DNA from: Nocardia beijingensis NBRC 16342
Lineage (GTDB): Bacteria; Actinomycetota; Actinomycetes; Mycobacteriales; Mycobacteriaceae
Assembly: GCF_001612785.1 (NCBI RefSeq)
Contig: NZ_BDBC01000043.1
Coordinates: 1-64,000 of the forward strand
Length of the DNA: 64,000 nt
Direction of reading: 5' to 3'
This document shows positions 56,719 through 64,000 of this stretch, one piece after another; the stretch's first letter is position 1, and each line of letters opens with the position of its first letter. A model generated the notes under the pieces. The model saw only the letters and a list, made by a program, of their open reading frames with translations. It did no database searches and was not told where the DNA came from. Both the position numbers and the translations under genes were made by a program.

Positions 56719-58529
56719 CGCGGCCGCAGGATTTCGACGTCAACGGTCTGCGCATCGAACTGGCCACCCGCCGCATGCGCGGGCCGCTGGTCGCGGGCGG
56801 CAGGCCACGGCGCTGGCTGAGCCGGGTGGCGGGATTGCCCGCGACGGTGCTGACAGTGGCGCTGCTGGTGCTGCCGGCCGGATGGACCGTCGTGATCGCC
56901 GCCAGGGCCAGCCCGCCGGCGGTGCTCGGCTGCGCGCTCGCCGCGACCGGTGCGCTGCTGCCAGCGGTCCTGCGCAGGCGGCTGGGCGTGCCGTGGATCC
57001 GGCTCCTGGTGTGGCCTGCGTCGATCGGCGCCACGGTCGCCGGGTTGTCGCTGCTGGGCGGCACGATGACCGCCGACGGGCGCGGCGCGTACCTGCGCAC
57101 GCTGCTGTGGGTGGCGTTCGGGATCGGGCTGCTGCTGGTGGCCCTGGCGATCGCCTGGTGGGGGCGGGCGGCGCGCTGGCTGTGGCTGCCGCTGATCGTG
57201 CCGTTCGGCGTGTCGGCGTTCGTGTCCGGGGTGGCGTTCCGGGTGATCTTCGGCAACGGCGCGCGATGGCTGGACATCGAGGACGTCGGGCTCTACCGGT
57301 GGTGGCTGGCGGCGATGCTGGGCTCGGCGTTCCTGTGGACCTGGCTGGGTTTCCTCACCGCGCTGTTCCGCGCGGGAATCCATGCGATCGAAGCCGATCC
57401 GGCGCGCGCCGGGTACCTGTACCACGACGACGGCAGGCCGCTGGCGATCCGGCTGTACGAGTTGCTGCGGCCGGTGCTGCTGATCGCCGGACTGGCCGTC
57501 GGCGTCGCGGCGGCGCGGGTGTTCGATGTGGTGCTGATCGGGGTGCCGGGCGCACTCGAGTACCAGGTCGACAGCGCGACCGTGCACTGGTGGCGGCTGG
57601 CTGGCGACGCCGAACCCGGCGTCGCGGCGGCCTACGCGCTGCCGCTGGCGGTGCTGGTGGGCGCGGTGGCCTGGCTGCTGCAAGTCGACGTACGCCGCCA
57701 TCGTGCGAGTTGGTCGGCGGTGCGGGTGTACTCGGTGGCGGGACGGCGGCGCATCGGTCCGGTGCTGGCGGCGGGCATCGTGCTGGTCTCGGTGCTGGTG
57801 CTGTACCCGATCGGCGTGCTCGCCTACACCGGATTGCGCGGGCACGACGGCTTCGGCTTCTCGGCGGTCGCGCTGGTGTGGGGCGACGACGGATTGTGGC
57901 GTTCGCTGCAGACCACGGCCTGGGTCGCGGGGATCGTCACGGTGGTCGTGGTGACCGCCGCCGCGCCGGTGGCCTATCGGCTGGCCGCGTTGCGGCCCAA
58001 CGGCACCGCCGCCCGGCTGGGCGTCGTCACGCTGGTGGTGCTCGCGGTGATCCCGGCGCAGACCTACCTCGGGCCGATCGACGATCTCATCGACACCTAC
58101 GAACTGTCGGGAACCCGGATTCCCCTGATCCTCGTGCACGCCGCCGCCGGACTGCCGATCGCCATCCTCGTGCTGCGCGGCGCGATGCTCGCCCCGCCGG
58201 GCAGCGCCGCCGCGGACGCTCTGCACGGTCTGGCCAGTCCGGGCACCATCGCCCAGCGCGTGCTGGCTTCCTCCGGGCCCGCGCTGGGGGCGGTGGCGGT
58301 GCTCGAATTCGTCCAGGTGTGGAACGACTTCTTCCTCGGCCTTGTGGTCAGCGGAGCGGGAGCGAGCCCCTGGTCGCTGCTGCTATGGGGCGAGGCAAGG
58401 CAATTCGGCGAGAACAGCGCCCAATTGGCCGCGGGATCGCTGCTGTCGGCGGTGTTGCCGGTGGCGCTGCTGCTGGTGACCTGGCGGCGTTGGGTGGTGC
58501 CGGGTCTGACCGGCGGAGTACTGCGATGA
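56715..58529 (+). CDS. Fused two-domain ABC permease
   Basis: A 604-residue protein in which two carbohydrate-type permeases are joined. The first half (about residues 35-325) has membrane helices and a MalF-like EAA loop near IEADPARAGYLYHDD then GRPLAIRLYELLRPVLL; the second half (about 345-600) is MalG-like with its loop near GSAAADALHGLASPGTIAQR and VLASSGPALGAVAVLEFVQV then WNDFFLG. Usually these are two separate genes. The ATG overlaps the solute-binding gene by ATGA. No ATP-binding gene is present here, so a shared ATPase elsewhere (as MsiK in streptomycetes) must drive it. The fusion seems real, because one continuous frame covers both halves. Confidence 0.85.
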   Translation: MTRPQDFDVNGLRIELATRRMRGPLVAGGRPRRWLSRVAGLPATVLTVALLVLPAGWTVVIAARASPPAVLGCALAATGALLPAVLRRRLGVPWIRLLVWPASIGATVAGLSLLGGTMTADGRGAYLRTLLWVAFGIGLLLVALAIAWWGRAARWLWLPLIVPFGVSAFVSGVAFRVIFGNGARWLDIEDVGLYRWWLAAMLGSAFLWTWLGFLTALFRAGIHAIEADPARAGYLYHDDGRPLAIRLYELLRPVLLIAGLAVGVAAARVFDVVLIGVPGALEYQVDSATVHWWRLAGDAEPGVAAAYALPLAVLVGAVAWLLQVDVRRHRASWSAVRVYSVAGRRRIGPVLAAGIVLVSVLVLYPIGVLAYTGLRGHDGFGFSAVALVWGDDGLWRSLQTTAWVAGIVTVVVVTAAAPVAYRLAALRPNGTAARLGVVTLVVLAVIPAQTYLGPIDDLIDTYELSGTRIPLILVHAAAGLPIAILVLRGAMLAPPGSAAADALHGLASPGTIAQRVLASSGPALGAVAVLEFVQVWNDFFLGLVVSGAGASPWSLLLWGEARQFGENSAQLAAGSLLSAVLPVALLLVTWRRWVVPGLTGGVLR

Positions 58530-58560
58530 CCCGGGCCGGGGGCAGTGCGGGAGGAATCGG

Positions 58561-60264
58561 GTGAGCACATCGACCGACCACACCGAACCGGTGGGGCAGA
58601 CCGCCACACCCAGGTCCTCGATCTGGATCGGGTTCCTGGGCACCGCGTCCCTGGTCGCCTACACGGTGCTGTTCGAGTTGGTGCGCACCCTGGTGGTGAA
58701 TTCGTTCGGCGAGAACGCCGTCGTGCAGTTCTTCAACGGGCCGCTGCGCTGGTTGTCGGTGCTGTTCATCGCCGCTGCGGCGACCTACGCGCTGTACCGG
58801 TTCGCGCGCGGCTATCGCACCAAGGTGCGCACCGCCCGCGAGATGGACCTCATCGCCGGGCTCATCGAGCCGGGCCCCGCGCTCGCCGACCGCGCACAGC
58901 GCCGAGCCGCGCCGCCGCCGCGGCCGGTCGCGGCGCTGGACGGGCATCTGATCGCCGCGGTGCTGCGCGACCTGCCGGTGCACGACTACGAAACCGTCGC
59001 GCTGCTGGCGGTGCTCAACGCCATCCGGGACACGCCGGGGCGGTTGCCGCTGGCGCGGGAACCCTCGGCGCGCACCGCGGCGAAGCTGCTGGAAGGTCTG
59101 CTGCGCCGAGGGGTTCTCGCCGAGGACGGCGCGCAACGGTGGTGTGTGCGACAGGTCCCCAGGCTGCCGGATCGAGCGACGGTGATCACCGGACCGCAGT
59201 GGGCGGCGGCGCTCACCGCGCTGCTGCGCCATTACGCCGACCGTGCGCGTCGCTGGGCCATCGCGCTGGAGTCGCGGCGCTTCGCCGTGGGCGCTCGCCG
59301 GTGGTTCGAAAGCGAGGAACCGTACCTGCGCGCCCTGGTGGCAGCGTGCGCGGACCCCGGCGCGGATTTCCCCCCGGCGGCGGTCGCCTACCTGATTCGC
59401 CTCGGCAACGCCCTGGACGTGTGGTACGCGCGTATCGGCTTGGGGGAGAACGAGCGCGGGGTGGCCGACGATCTGCGCTCCCTTCCGGCGATCGACGAGT
59501 TGAACCGGGATCTGGTGCTGCTGCGAGCAGGGCGGCTGACCGAGCGGCCACGCGGCTACCGGCCACGACGGTTGTCGAGGAGTCTGGCCGCCCGTTGGGA
59601 GCATCAGGAGGCGCTGCGGCGGCTCGCCGCCGCGTCGCCGCCGCTGGCGGAGGTGGCCGACCAGCTGGAAACCGCGTGGTGGCTGCTGCCGCGCGACGAC
59701 GTCGCCGGTGAGGTGTGCGCCCTGATCAATCTCGCCGTCGTGCACATCAGGCAAGGGCGCCTCGACGCCGCACAGGACCGTCTCGAACTCGCCGAATCCC
59801 TCACCCGCACCGGCCTCGATCCCGACGGACGCGCGCAGACCCACGAGACCATGGGCACGATGTGGTGGGCCCGCGGCGAACCCCGCCGAGCCCTGCGCTG
59901 CTGGCAACTCGCCCTGACCGCCTACCGCGCGCTCGACGACGACCTCGGCGTCGGCCGCTGCCTGCAACACCTCGGCTCCGCGGTCGTCGCCGATCCCGGC
60001 CACGCCACGCTGCTGCTGCCCACCGACCCGCCCCTCACCCGGGCCGAAGCTCTCCGCCAAGCCACCGGATGGCTCGCCGAAGCCCGGCGCAGGCATCCGG
60101 CAGCCCGCCACGCCGAACACTACGCGGCGCGAGCACGTTCGGACCTGCGCGCCGACCGCGGCCTGCGGGATCTCCTGTCCCGCCGCCGCACCCCGCTGCC
60201 CCGGATCGATCAGTGGCCGGCGTCCGTCGAAGACCACGCCCACCGCACGCAACCCGCCCTCTGA
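58561..60264 (+). CDS. TPR-repeat membrane protein
   Basis: A 567-residue protein with two N-terminal membrane helices (IWIGFLGTASLVAYTVLFEL and LRWLSVLFIAAAATYALYRF), then a basic stretch, a winged-helix-like region (residues about 140-200, LLEGLLRRGVLAEDGAQRWC), and C-terminal tetratricopeptide-like helical repeats (EVCALINLAVVHIRQGRLDA then QDRLELAESLTRTG, and RALRCWQLALTAYRALDDDL). GTG 58561 follows GGGAGGAATCGG. It sits 31 bp after the fused permease and is probably in the same operon. No catalytic domain is seen; it could scaffold or couple the permease to its remote ATPase, which is speculative. Confidence 0.78.
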   Translation: MSTSTDHTEPVGQTATPRSSIWIGFLGTASLVAYTVLFELVRTLVVNSFGENAVVQFFNGPLRWLSVLFIAAAATYALYRFARGYRTKVRTAREMDLIAGLIEPGPALADRAQRRAAPPPRPVAALDGHLIAAVLRDLPVHDYETVALLAVLNAIRDTPGRLPLAREPSARTAAKLLEGLLRRGVLAEDGAQRWCVRQVPRLPDRATVITGPQWAAALTALLRHYADRARRWAIALESRRFAVGARRWFESEEPYLRALVAACADPGADFPPAAVAYLIRLGNALDVWYARIGLGENERGVADDLRSLPAIDELNRDLVLLRAGRLTERPRGYRPRRLSRSLAARWEHQEALRRLAAASPPLAEVADQLETAWWLLPRDDVAGEVCALINLAVVHIRQGRLDAAQDRLELAESLTRTGLDPDGRAQTHETMGTMWWARGEPRRALRCWQLALTAYRALDDDLGVGRCLQHLGSAVVADPGHATLLLPTDPPLTRAEALRQATGWLAEARRRHPAARHAEHYAARARSDLRADRGLRDLLSRRRTPLPRIDQWPASVEDHAHRTQPAL

Positions 60265-60336
60265 TACCCGAGTGCGTGGACCAGATGCGAGTTGGCCTCG
60301 GCGCGAGAATTTTCCGGTGAGGCGAGGTGCGCGCGG

Positions 60337-60909
60337 ATGACCGTGCGATCCACCCTCGTTCTCCTTCGTCATGCCGAGCCCTTCATTCCACGCGCGGGCG
60401 GGCCGGGTGACTACGAGCGGTCCCTGACCGCGGTGGGCGCACGGCAGGCTGAGCAGCTGGTCACCGAACTGACAGCCGTGCAGCCTGTCGCGATCTTCTC
60501 CAGCCCCTTCCTGCGCGCCGTACAAACAGTGCAACCGCTCGCACGCCACACCGGCCTGCGCATCGAAACCCACCACGACCTGCGCGAGTGGGACTCCGGG
60601 ATCGGCCCGACACCCGACTATGCGCGCTACTACCGCGAGAGCTGGGCCGAACCCTCGCTCGCCAGGCCCGGCGGCGAAAGTCTGCGGCAGCTGTCCGACC
60701 GAGCCGCGGCGATCCTGACGACGCTGGCGCATCGGCACCGCGGCCGGACCGTCGTCGTCGGCAGCCACGGGACGTTCCTCTCCCGGGCGCTGGTCGCGTT
60801 CGGTCGCGGCGAGGTCGACTGGGCGTTCAGCCAGGCGATGCCGATGCCCGCGGTCTACCGGCTGGATTTCGAGCAAGACCACGTCCAGGCGGCGGGTCCC
60901 GGTTTGTGA
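60337..60909 (+). CDS. Histidine phosphatase family protein
   Basis: A 190-residue phosphoglycerate-mutase-type phosphatase. The catalytic motif is LVLLRHAEPF (RHxE near residues 11-14), with the second Arg in FSSPFLRAVQTVQPLA and the second His in VVGSHGTFLSRALVAFG. The acid is in LREWDSGIG. ATG 60337 follows GAGGTG. It ends 167 bp from the convergent DNA ligase gene. Substrate unknown: this family includes SixA, CobC and broad-specificity sugar-phosphate phosphatases. Confidence 0.9.
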   Translation: MTVRSTLVLLRHAEPFIPRAGGPGDYERSLTAVGARQAEQLVTELTAVQPVAIFSSPFLRAVQTVQPLARHTGLRIETHHDLREWDSGIGPTPDYARYYRESWAEPSLARPGGESLRQLSDRAAAILTTLAHRHRGRTVVVGSHGTFLSRALVAFGRGEVDWAFSQAMPMPAVYRLDFEQDHVQAAGPGL

Positions 60910-61075
60910 ACGTGGTGATCGAGGTGGGAGCACTTCGAGTGGCGGATGGGCTGGGTCACCGGCCCGATGATCGGCTCATCCGTAATGCGATTGATCTCGG
61001 CGTGAAGTCTGCTCCACCATCCGGTGCGGAACGGCACCTGCTGAGCCCGGCCCCGACGCACCGCCGTATCCGATC

Positions 61076-62038
61076 CTACAAAGGGATTTTCGCGTCATGC
61101 GGGGACTTGTCGGGGCGCAGGCCGCGCCAGCTGGGGTGGCGCAGACCCTCGGAGGTGACCTCCCGATACTCGATGTCGCCGACGAGGACCGGCTCCACCC
61201 AGTGGGCGGATGCCGCGACCGCGCGCGGCGGGGGAACGTCGAAGGGCGTATCAGGACGGGACAGTTCATTGAGGCGAACCTGCAGCGAACGACGGTCGTG
61301 CAGGGTCCATCCGGTGCCGACATTGCCCACATGCACCAGCTGGTCCTCGGCGTCGTACGCGCCCAGCGCCAGCGAACCGAAGGTCGCCGAGAAACGGCCC
61401 GTACCGGGCAACCAGCCCGCGACGACGACCTCGGTCGTCTTGCGCAGCGGCGTCTTGATCCACAACGGCGAGCGGCGCCCAGGGTAGTAGGCCGAATCGA
61501 GCCGCTTGGCCACGATGCCCTCCAGACCGTGTTCTCCGGCGATGCGCAGCAGCGTGTCGGCATCGATGTCCCGATAGAACGGTGGCGTGCGGACGAGCGG
61601 CCTGTCCAGCGCCAGTTCCGCCAAACGTTCACGGCGCTCGGTGTAGGGCAGATGCATGATCGATGCGCCGCCGACCACCAGCAGATCGAACGCAAAGTAC
61701 TGCGCCGGGAATCCGCGCAGCAGGTCCGCGCTCGGCGCGACCACATGCATCCGCCGCTGCAGGCGACCGAACGACGGCGCCCCCGTCTTCGGGTCGGGTG
61801 CCACGATCTCCCCGTCCAGAACCAGCTCACCACCATCGCCCAGTTCCGCCAGAACCGCCGTGAGCTCCGGAAACGAGCCGCTGAGATCCCGATTGTTGCG
61901 ACTGTAGAACCGGCATTCCCCCGCCCGGCACAGCGCGACGGCGCGGATGCCGTCCCACTTCATCTCCAACGCCCACCGGCCATGCTCCCGCGGTGGCCGT
62001 CCGGAGACGGCCAGCATCGGCGCCGGCACTGACAGCAC
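61076..62038 (-). CDS. ATP-dependent DNA ligase
   Basis: A 320-residue LigC/LigD-type DNA ligase consisting of nucleotidyltransferase and OB-fold domains only. The adenylated lysine is Lys27 in EMKWDGIRA (motif I), followed by LVLDGEIVAPDPKTGAPSFG (motif III region), FDLLVVGGASIMHLPYTERR and GLEGIVAKRLDSAYYPGRRS (motif IV), then WIKTPLRKTTEVVVAGWLP (motif V/VI). The start is taken as GTG at the complement of 62036-62038; GTG 62029 is an alternative. Such ligases act in non-homologous end joining, but no Ku, polymerase or nuclease gene is nearby. Confidence 0.9.
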   Translation of the reverse strand: MLSVPAPMLAVSGRPPREHGRWALEMKWDGIRAVALCRAGECRFYSRNNRDLSGSFPELTAVLAELGDGGELVLDGEIVAPDPKTGAPSFGRLQRRMHVVAPSADLLRGFPAQYFAFDLLVVGGASIMHLPYTERRERLAELALDRPLVRTPPFYRDIDADTLLRIAGEHGLEGIVAKRLDSAYYPGRRSPLWIKTPLRKTTEVVVAGWLPGTGRFSATFGSLALGAYDAEDQLVHVGNVGTGWTLHDRRSLQVRLNELSRPDTPFDVPPPRAVAASAHWVEPVLVGDIEYREVTSEGLRHPSWRGLRPDKSPHDAKIPL

Positions 62039-62339
62039 CCAGCCAGCATATCGCCAGCTTCTAACTGATTCGCAGTTCATCACGCGCGTGAGCAGGGAAT
62101 ATCGCCTCGATATGCGGAGGTCGGTCGCGTCGGAAGCTGTACCGGCAATTCTGTCGCACCACCCTGGCTGCATCCCGGCCCGCACCCGCGTCGTTGACCA
62201 CCCACTGCGGCTCGGCTCAGCTGCGGCGTCGGGCGCCAGACCGCTACCGCGGGATGGCGCTCTGATCAGCAGACTGCCCACGAACTCGCCGTCGGCTGTG
62301 ACAGAGTGCCCCTGTCTGCTCAATCTGACTCGGCGCGCC
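62039..62339. other. Intergenic region between ligase and amidase genes
   Basis: About 300 bp upstream of the ligase start and downstream of the amidase stop. No plausible gene is seen; it must carry the ligase promoter. Confidence 0.4.
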
Positions 62340-63788
62340 CTACGGTGCCTGGAAGCCGCCGATCTTCTGCTCGAGCAGTTCGGCCAGCCGCAGCGGGGTG
62401 CGGTCCTCGAACATCGGACCGATGAGCTGCACTCCCACCGGCAGGCCCTCGGGTGAGCGGCCCGCCGGTATGGCGGTGGCGGGCAGGCCGGGCATGGTCG
62501 CCAGACCGGCCCAGACCAGCTGGTCGAAGTACGGGTACTCGACCCCGTCGATGTCGATTCGGCGTCCCAGCAGATCAGGGTTGTGGTCGTGCGGGAACGC
62601 GGGAGTCGGCGTGATCGGGCACACCACGGCATCGAACTCGGCGAACAGGTGCCGCCAGCCGTGGCGGTGCAATTCGCGACGGTTGTTCGCCACCAGGCGG
62701 TCACGGTGGCTGAACACCATCGCGCGCCACCGGGTCGCGTCCAGACTGTGGTCGTCCGCGCTCAGTTGGGCTGCGCGGCTGCGCAGTTGCTCGTACTCGT
62801 CGACGGGGAAGTACGCGACGGTGCCCGAAAACAGCAACTGCATGTAGAGCGTCGCGGCTTCGGTCATATCGGGCAGCAGCGGACTGTGCCGTTCGACGCG
62901 GGCGCCGCCGTCGGCGAGCGCATCGGCCACCCGGTTCACCCCCGCCCGCACAGCGGACCCGGTCGCAATGAGTGGATGCTCGTCGAGGACCAGGACTCGG
63001 AAGTCGCGCAGCCGTTCGTGGCGGGCGGGCGGCAGCGCCAGATCGAACGCCACGCCGAGGGTCAGGGGGTCCGGACCGGCCATGACGTCGAGCAGCAGCG
63101 TGAGGTCGCGGGCGGTGCGCGCCATCGGACCGACGACGGCCATGTCGAGGTCGACCGGCAATGCCGGCGTGGACGGAGGGACCATCCCCCGGGGTGCGGC
63201 CAGCCCGAGTGTCGGTTTGTGCGCGTAGACACCGCAGAAATGTGCGGGGGTGCGCAGCGAACCAGCCAGATCCGAGCCGATGGACAGCGCGCCGAATCCG
63301 GACGCCAGGGCCGCCGCCGATCCGCCCGAGGAACCACCGGACGTGCGACGGTGATCCCAGGGATTGTTGGTGGTGCCGTAGATCTCGTTGAAGCTCTGGA
63401 TATCTTGCAGCCCGAGCGGCACATTGGTCTTGCCCAGCACAACGGCGCCTGCGGCCTCGAGCCGCGACACCTGTAGCGCGTCCTCGGCCGGCACATAATT
63501 CGCGTATTGCGGCATGCCCCAGGTCGTGGGCAGCCCGGCGATGTTGTAGCACTCTTTGACCGTCACCGGTATGCCGAGCAGCGGGCGGTCCGCACCGCGG
63601 GCGCGAGCCTGGTCGGCACGGTGTGCGGCAGCCCGCGCACGGTCGAAGGTCCGCACACAGATGGCGTTGATCGACTCGTCGTCCCGCTCGATCCGGGCGA
63701 TCGCTTCGGCGGTCAATTCCACCGAGGTCACGTCACCAGCACGCAATGCGGCCGCGAGTTCTTCGGCCGACCGAGAATTCCATTCCAT
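62340..63788 (-). CDS. Amidase-signature family protein
   Basis: A 482-residue amidase-signature enzyme. Lys78 lies in GIPVTVKE, the Gly-Ser motif GGSSGGS (151-157) provides the cis-Ser and Ser177 in DLAGSLRTP is the nucleophile. C-terminal blocks DAVVCPITPTPAFPHD and GRSPEGLPVGVQLIGPMFED are standard for the family. It hydrolyses an amide or related bond, cytosolic. The start is ATG at the complement of 63786-63788. A 30-base imperfect direct repeat lies about 30-180 bp upstream of it, on the other side of the gap to the window's end. Confidence 0.92.
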   Translation of the reverse strand: MEWNSRSAEELAAALRAGDVTSVELTAEAIARIERDDESINAICVRTFDRARAAAHRADQARARGADRPLLGIPVTVKECYNIAGLPTTWGMPQYANYVPAEDALQVSRLEAAGAVVLGKTNVPLGLQDIQSFNEIYGTTNNPWDHRRTSGGSSGGSAAALASGFGALSIGSDLAGSLRTPAHFCGVYAHKPTLGLAAPRGMVPPSTPALPVDLDMAVVGPMARTARDLTLLLDVMAGPDPLTLGVAFDLALPPARHERLRDFRVLVLDEHPLIATGSAVRAGVNRVADALADGGARVERHSPLLPDMTEAATLYMQLLFSGTVAYFPVDEYEQLRSRAAQLSADDHSLDATRWRAMVFSHRDRLVANNRRELHRHGWRHLFAEFDAVVCPITPTPAFPHDHNPDLLGRRIDIDGVEYPYFDQLVWAGLATMPGLPATAIPAGRSPEGLPVGVQLIGPMFEDRTPLRLAELLEQKIGGFQAP

Positions 63789-63819
63789 GAATTCGACGGT
63801 ATCGGCCCGCCGGAGCGGA

Positions 63820-63971
63820 CATAAAATACCTTTTCGCGCAACGGGAAAGTCGAGGGGGTGACCATTCGGTGCAGATCAACGCACTCGTTGTGTCATATCG
63901 CAGGTCACGACGGCGGCCGAGCCTGCTCTATCGGCGCAAGCCATGAAATGCTGTTTCGCACAACGGGAGAG
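63820..63971. repeat. Imperfect 30-base direct repeat upstream of amidase
   Basis: Bases 63820-63849 and 63942-63971 match at 24 of 30 positions, with mostly transition differences. The shared core is TTTCGC-R-CAACGGGA-R-AG. Copies are 122 bp apart. The second is 8 bp before a possible start codon at 63980, and the first 31 bp before the amidase start. A duplicated regulator site or duplicated promoter is possible. Confidence 0.5.
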
Positions 63972-63979
63972 ATGTCACA

Positions 63980-64000
63980 ATGGCTGCCGCGTTTCCGGCC
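63980..64000 (+). CDS. Possible start of a gene cut by the window end
   Basis: ATG 63980 begins MAAAFPA and is preceded by GGGAGAG at a suitable distance; the second copy of the direct repeat is just upstream. Only seven codons are visible, so the identity of the gene cannot be told. Confidence 0.25.

Noticed and set aside
58526..58564. A 12-codon ATG frame overlapping the stop of the fused permease
   Set aside because: Too short and without conserved sequence; the GTG at 58561 with GGGAGGAA is the sound start of the next gene.
58348..60933. An 861-codon minus-strand frame opposite the TPR and phosphatase genes
   Set aside because: Composition-driven antisense frame with no recognisable motif.
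1..64000. CRISPR arrays, tRNA or rRNA genes, insertion sequences, prophage, toxin-antitoxin pairs
   Set aside because: No regularly spaced repeats, cloverleaf signatures, transposase or integrase genes or paired small toxin/antitoxin genes were seen on either strand.

Overview
The window reads as chromosomal DNA of a high-GC mycolic-acid actinomycete, most likely Nocardia or a close relative (order Mycobacteriales). The pointers are a complete Mce transporter operon with paired YrbE permeases, two DUF2236/MpaB-type oxygenases, a ChoD-type GMC oxidoreductase, several F420- or deazaflavin-type enzymes, many TetR/MarR regulators, frequent GTG/TTG starts and 4-bp ATGA gene overlaps. I see no rRNA, tRNA, CRISPR array, intact insertion sequence or prophage.

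Layout. 1-10 kb: a SLATT membrane protein, a serine esterase behind a KstR-like palindrome, a PPOX flavoprotein, SDR and FAD oxidoreductases, decayed fragments of a GNAT acetyltransferase and an AhpD-like protein, a STAS protein, a divergent MarR/SDR pair with a palindromic operator, and a DUF1684/LLM monooxygenase pair. 10-23 kb: DUF2505, then an Mce island made of DUF2236, divergent TetR, DUF2236, and on the minus strand yrbEA-yrbEB-mceABCDEF-mas. One inverted-repeat motif occurs three times in this island, including at the TetR/DUF2236 divergent promoter and just upstream of yrbEA. 23-33 kb: a cyclase-family hydrolase, an enoyl-CoA hydratase, an HSD10-like SDR, a DUF4239 protein with a Gly/Ser/Ala-repeat secreted protein, a MetE/UROD-like protein, a P450 lacking ExxR, and a second SLATT protein. 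33-42 kb: a VOC protein, DUF5709, a serine-hydrolase lipoprotein, a ChoD-like enzyme with divergent TetR, nitronate monooxygenase, a secreted GH1 glycosidase, and a Ddn-like protein. 42-46 kb: a molybdopterin oxidoreductase, a LexA paralogue, a sirtuin and a small internally duplicated protein. 46-52 kb: an ABC permease, its ATPase, a flavoprotein, a double [4Fe-4S] ferredoxin and a solute-binding lipoprotein in one operon behind a perfect palindrome, followed by a ComB-like phosphatase; this looks like an organosulfur or related anion uptake and redox module. 52-60 kb: TetR, P450, a truncated threonyl-tRNA synthetase, and divergently a solute-binding protein, a fused double permease and a TPR membrane protein. 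60-64 kb: histidine phosphatase, ATP-dependent DNA ligase, amidase.

The two most interesting points are regulatory. First, the short threonyl-tRNA synthetase (no TGS or editing domains) is preceded by what looks like a complete transcription attenuator: a 16-residue leader peptide with three consecutive Thr codons, a hairpin just after them, and a terminator-like hairpin before the gene. Second, the motif TGATAG-N15/16-CTATCA ties a TetR regulator and a DUF2236 oxygenase to the Mce import operon as a likely regulon. All functional calls rest on reading sequence and motifs by eye; no database search was run.
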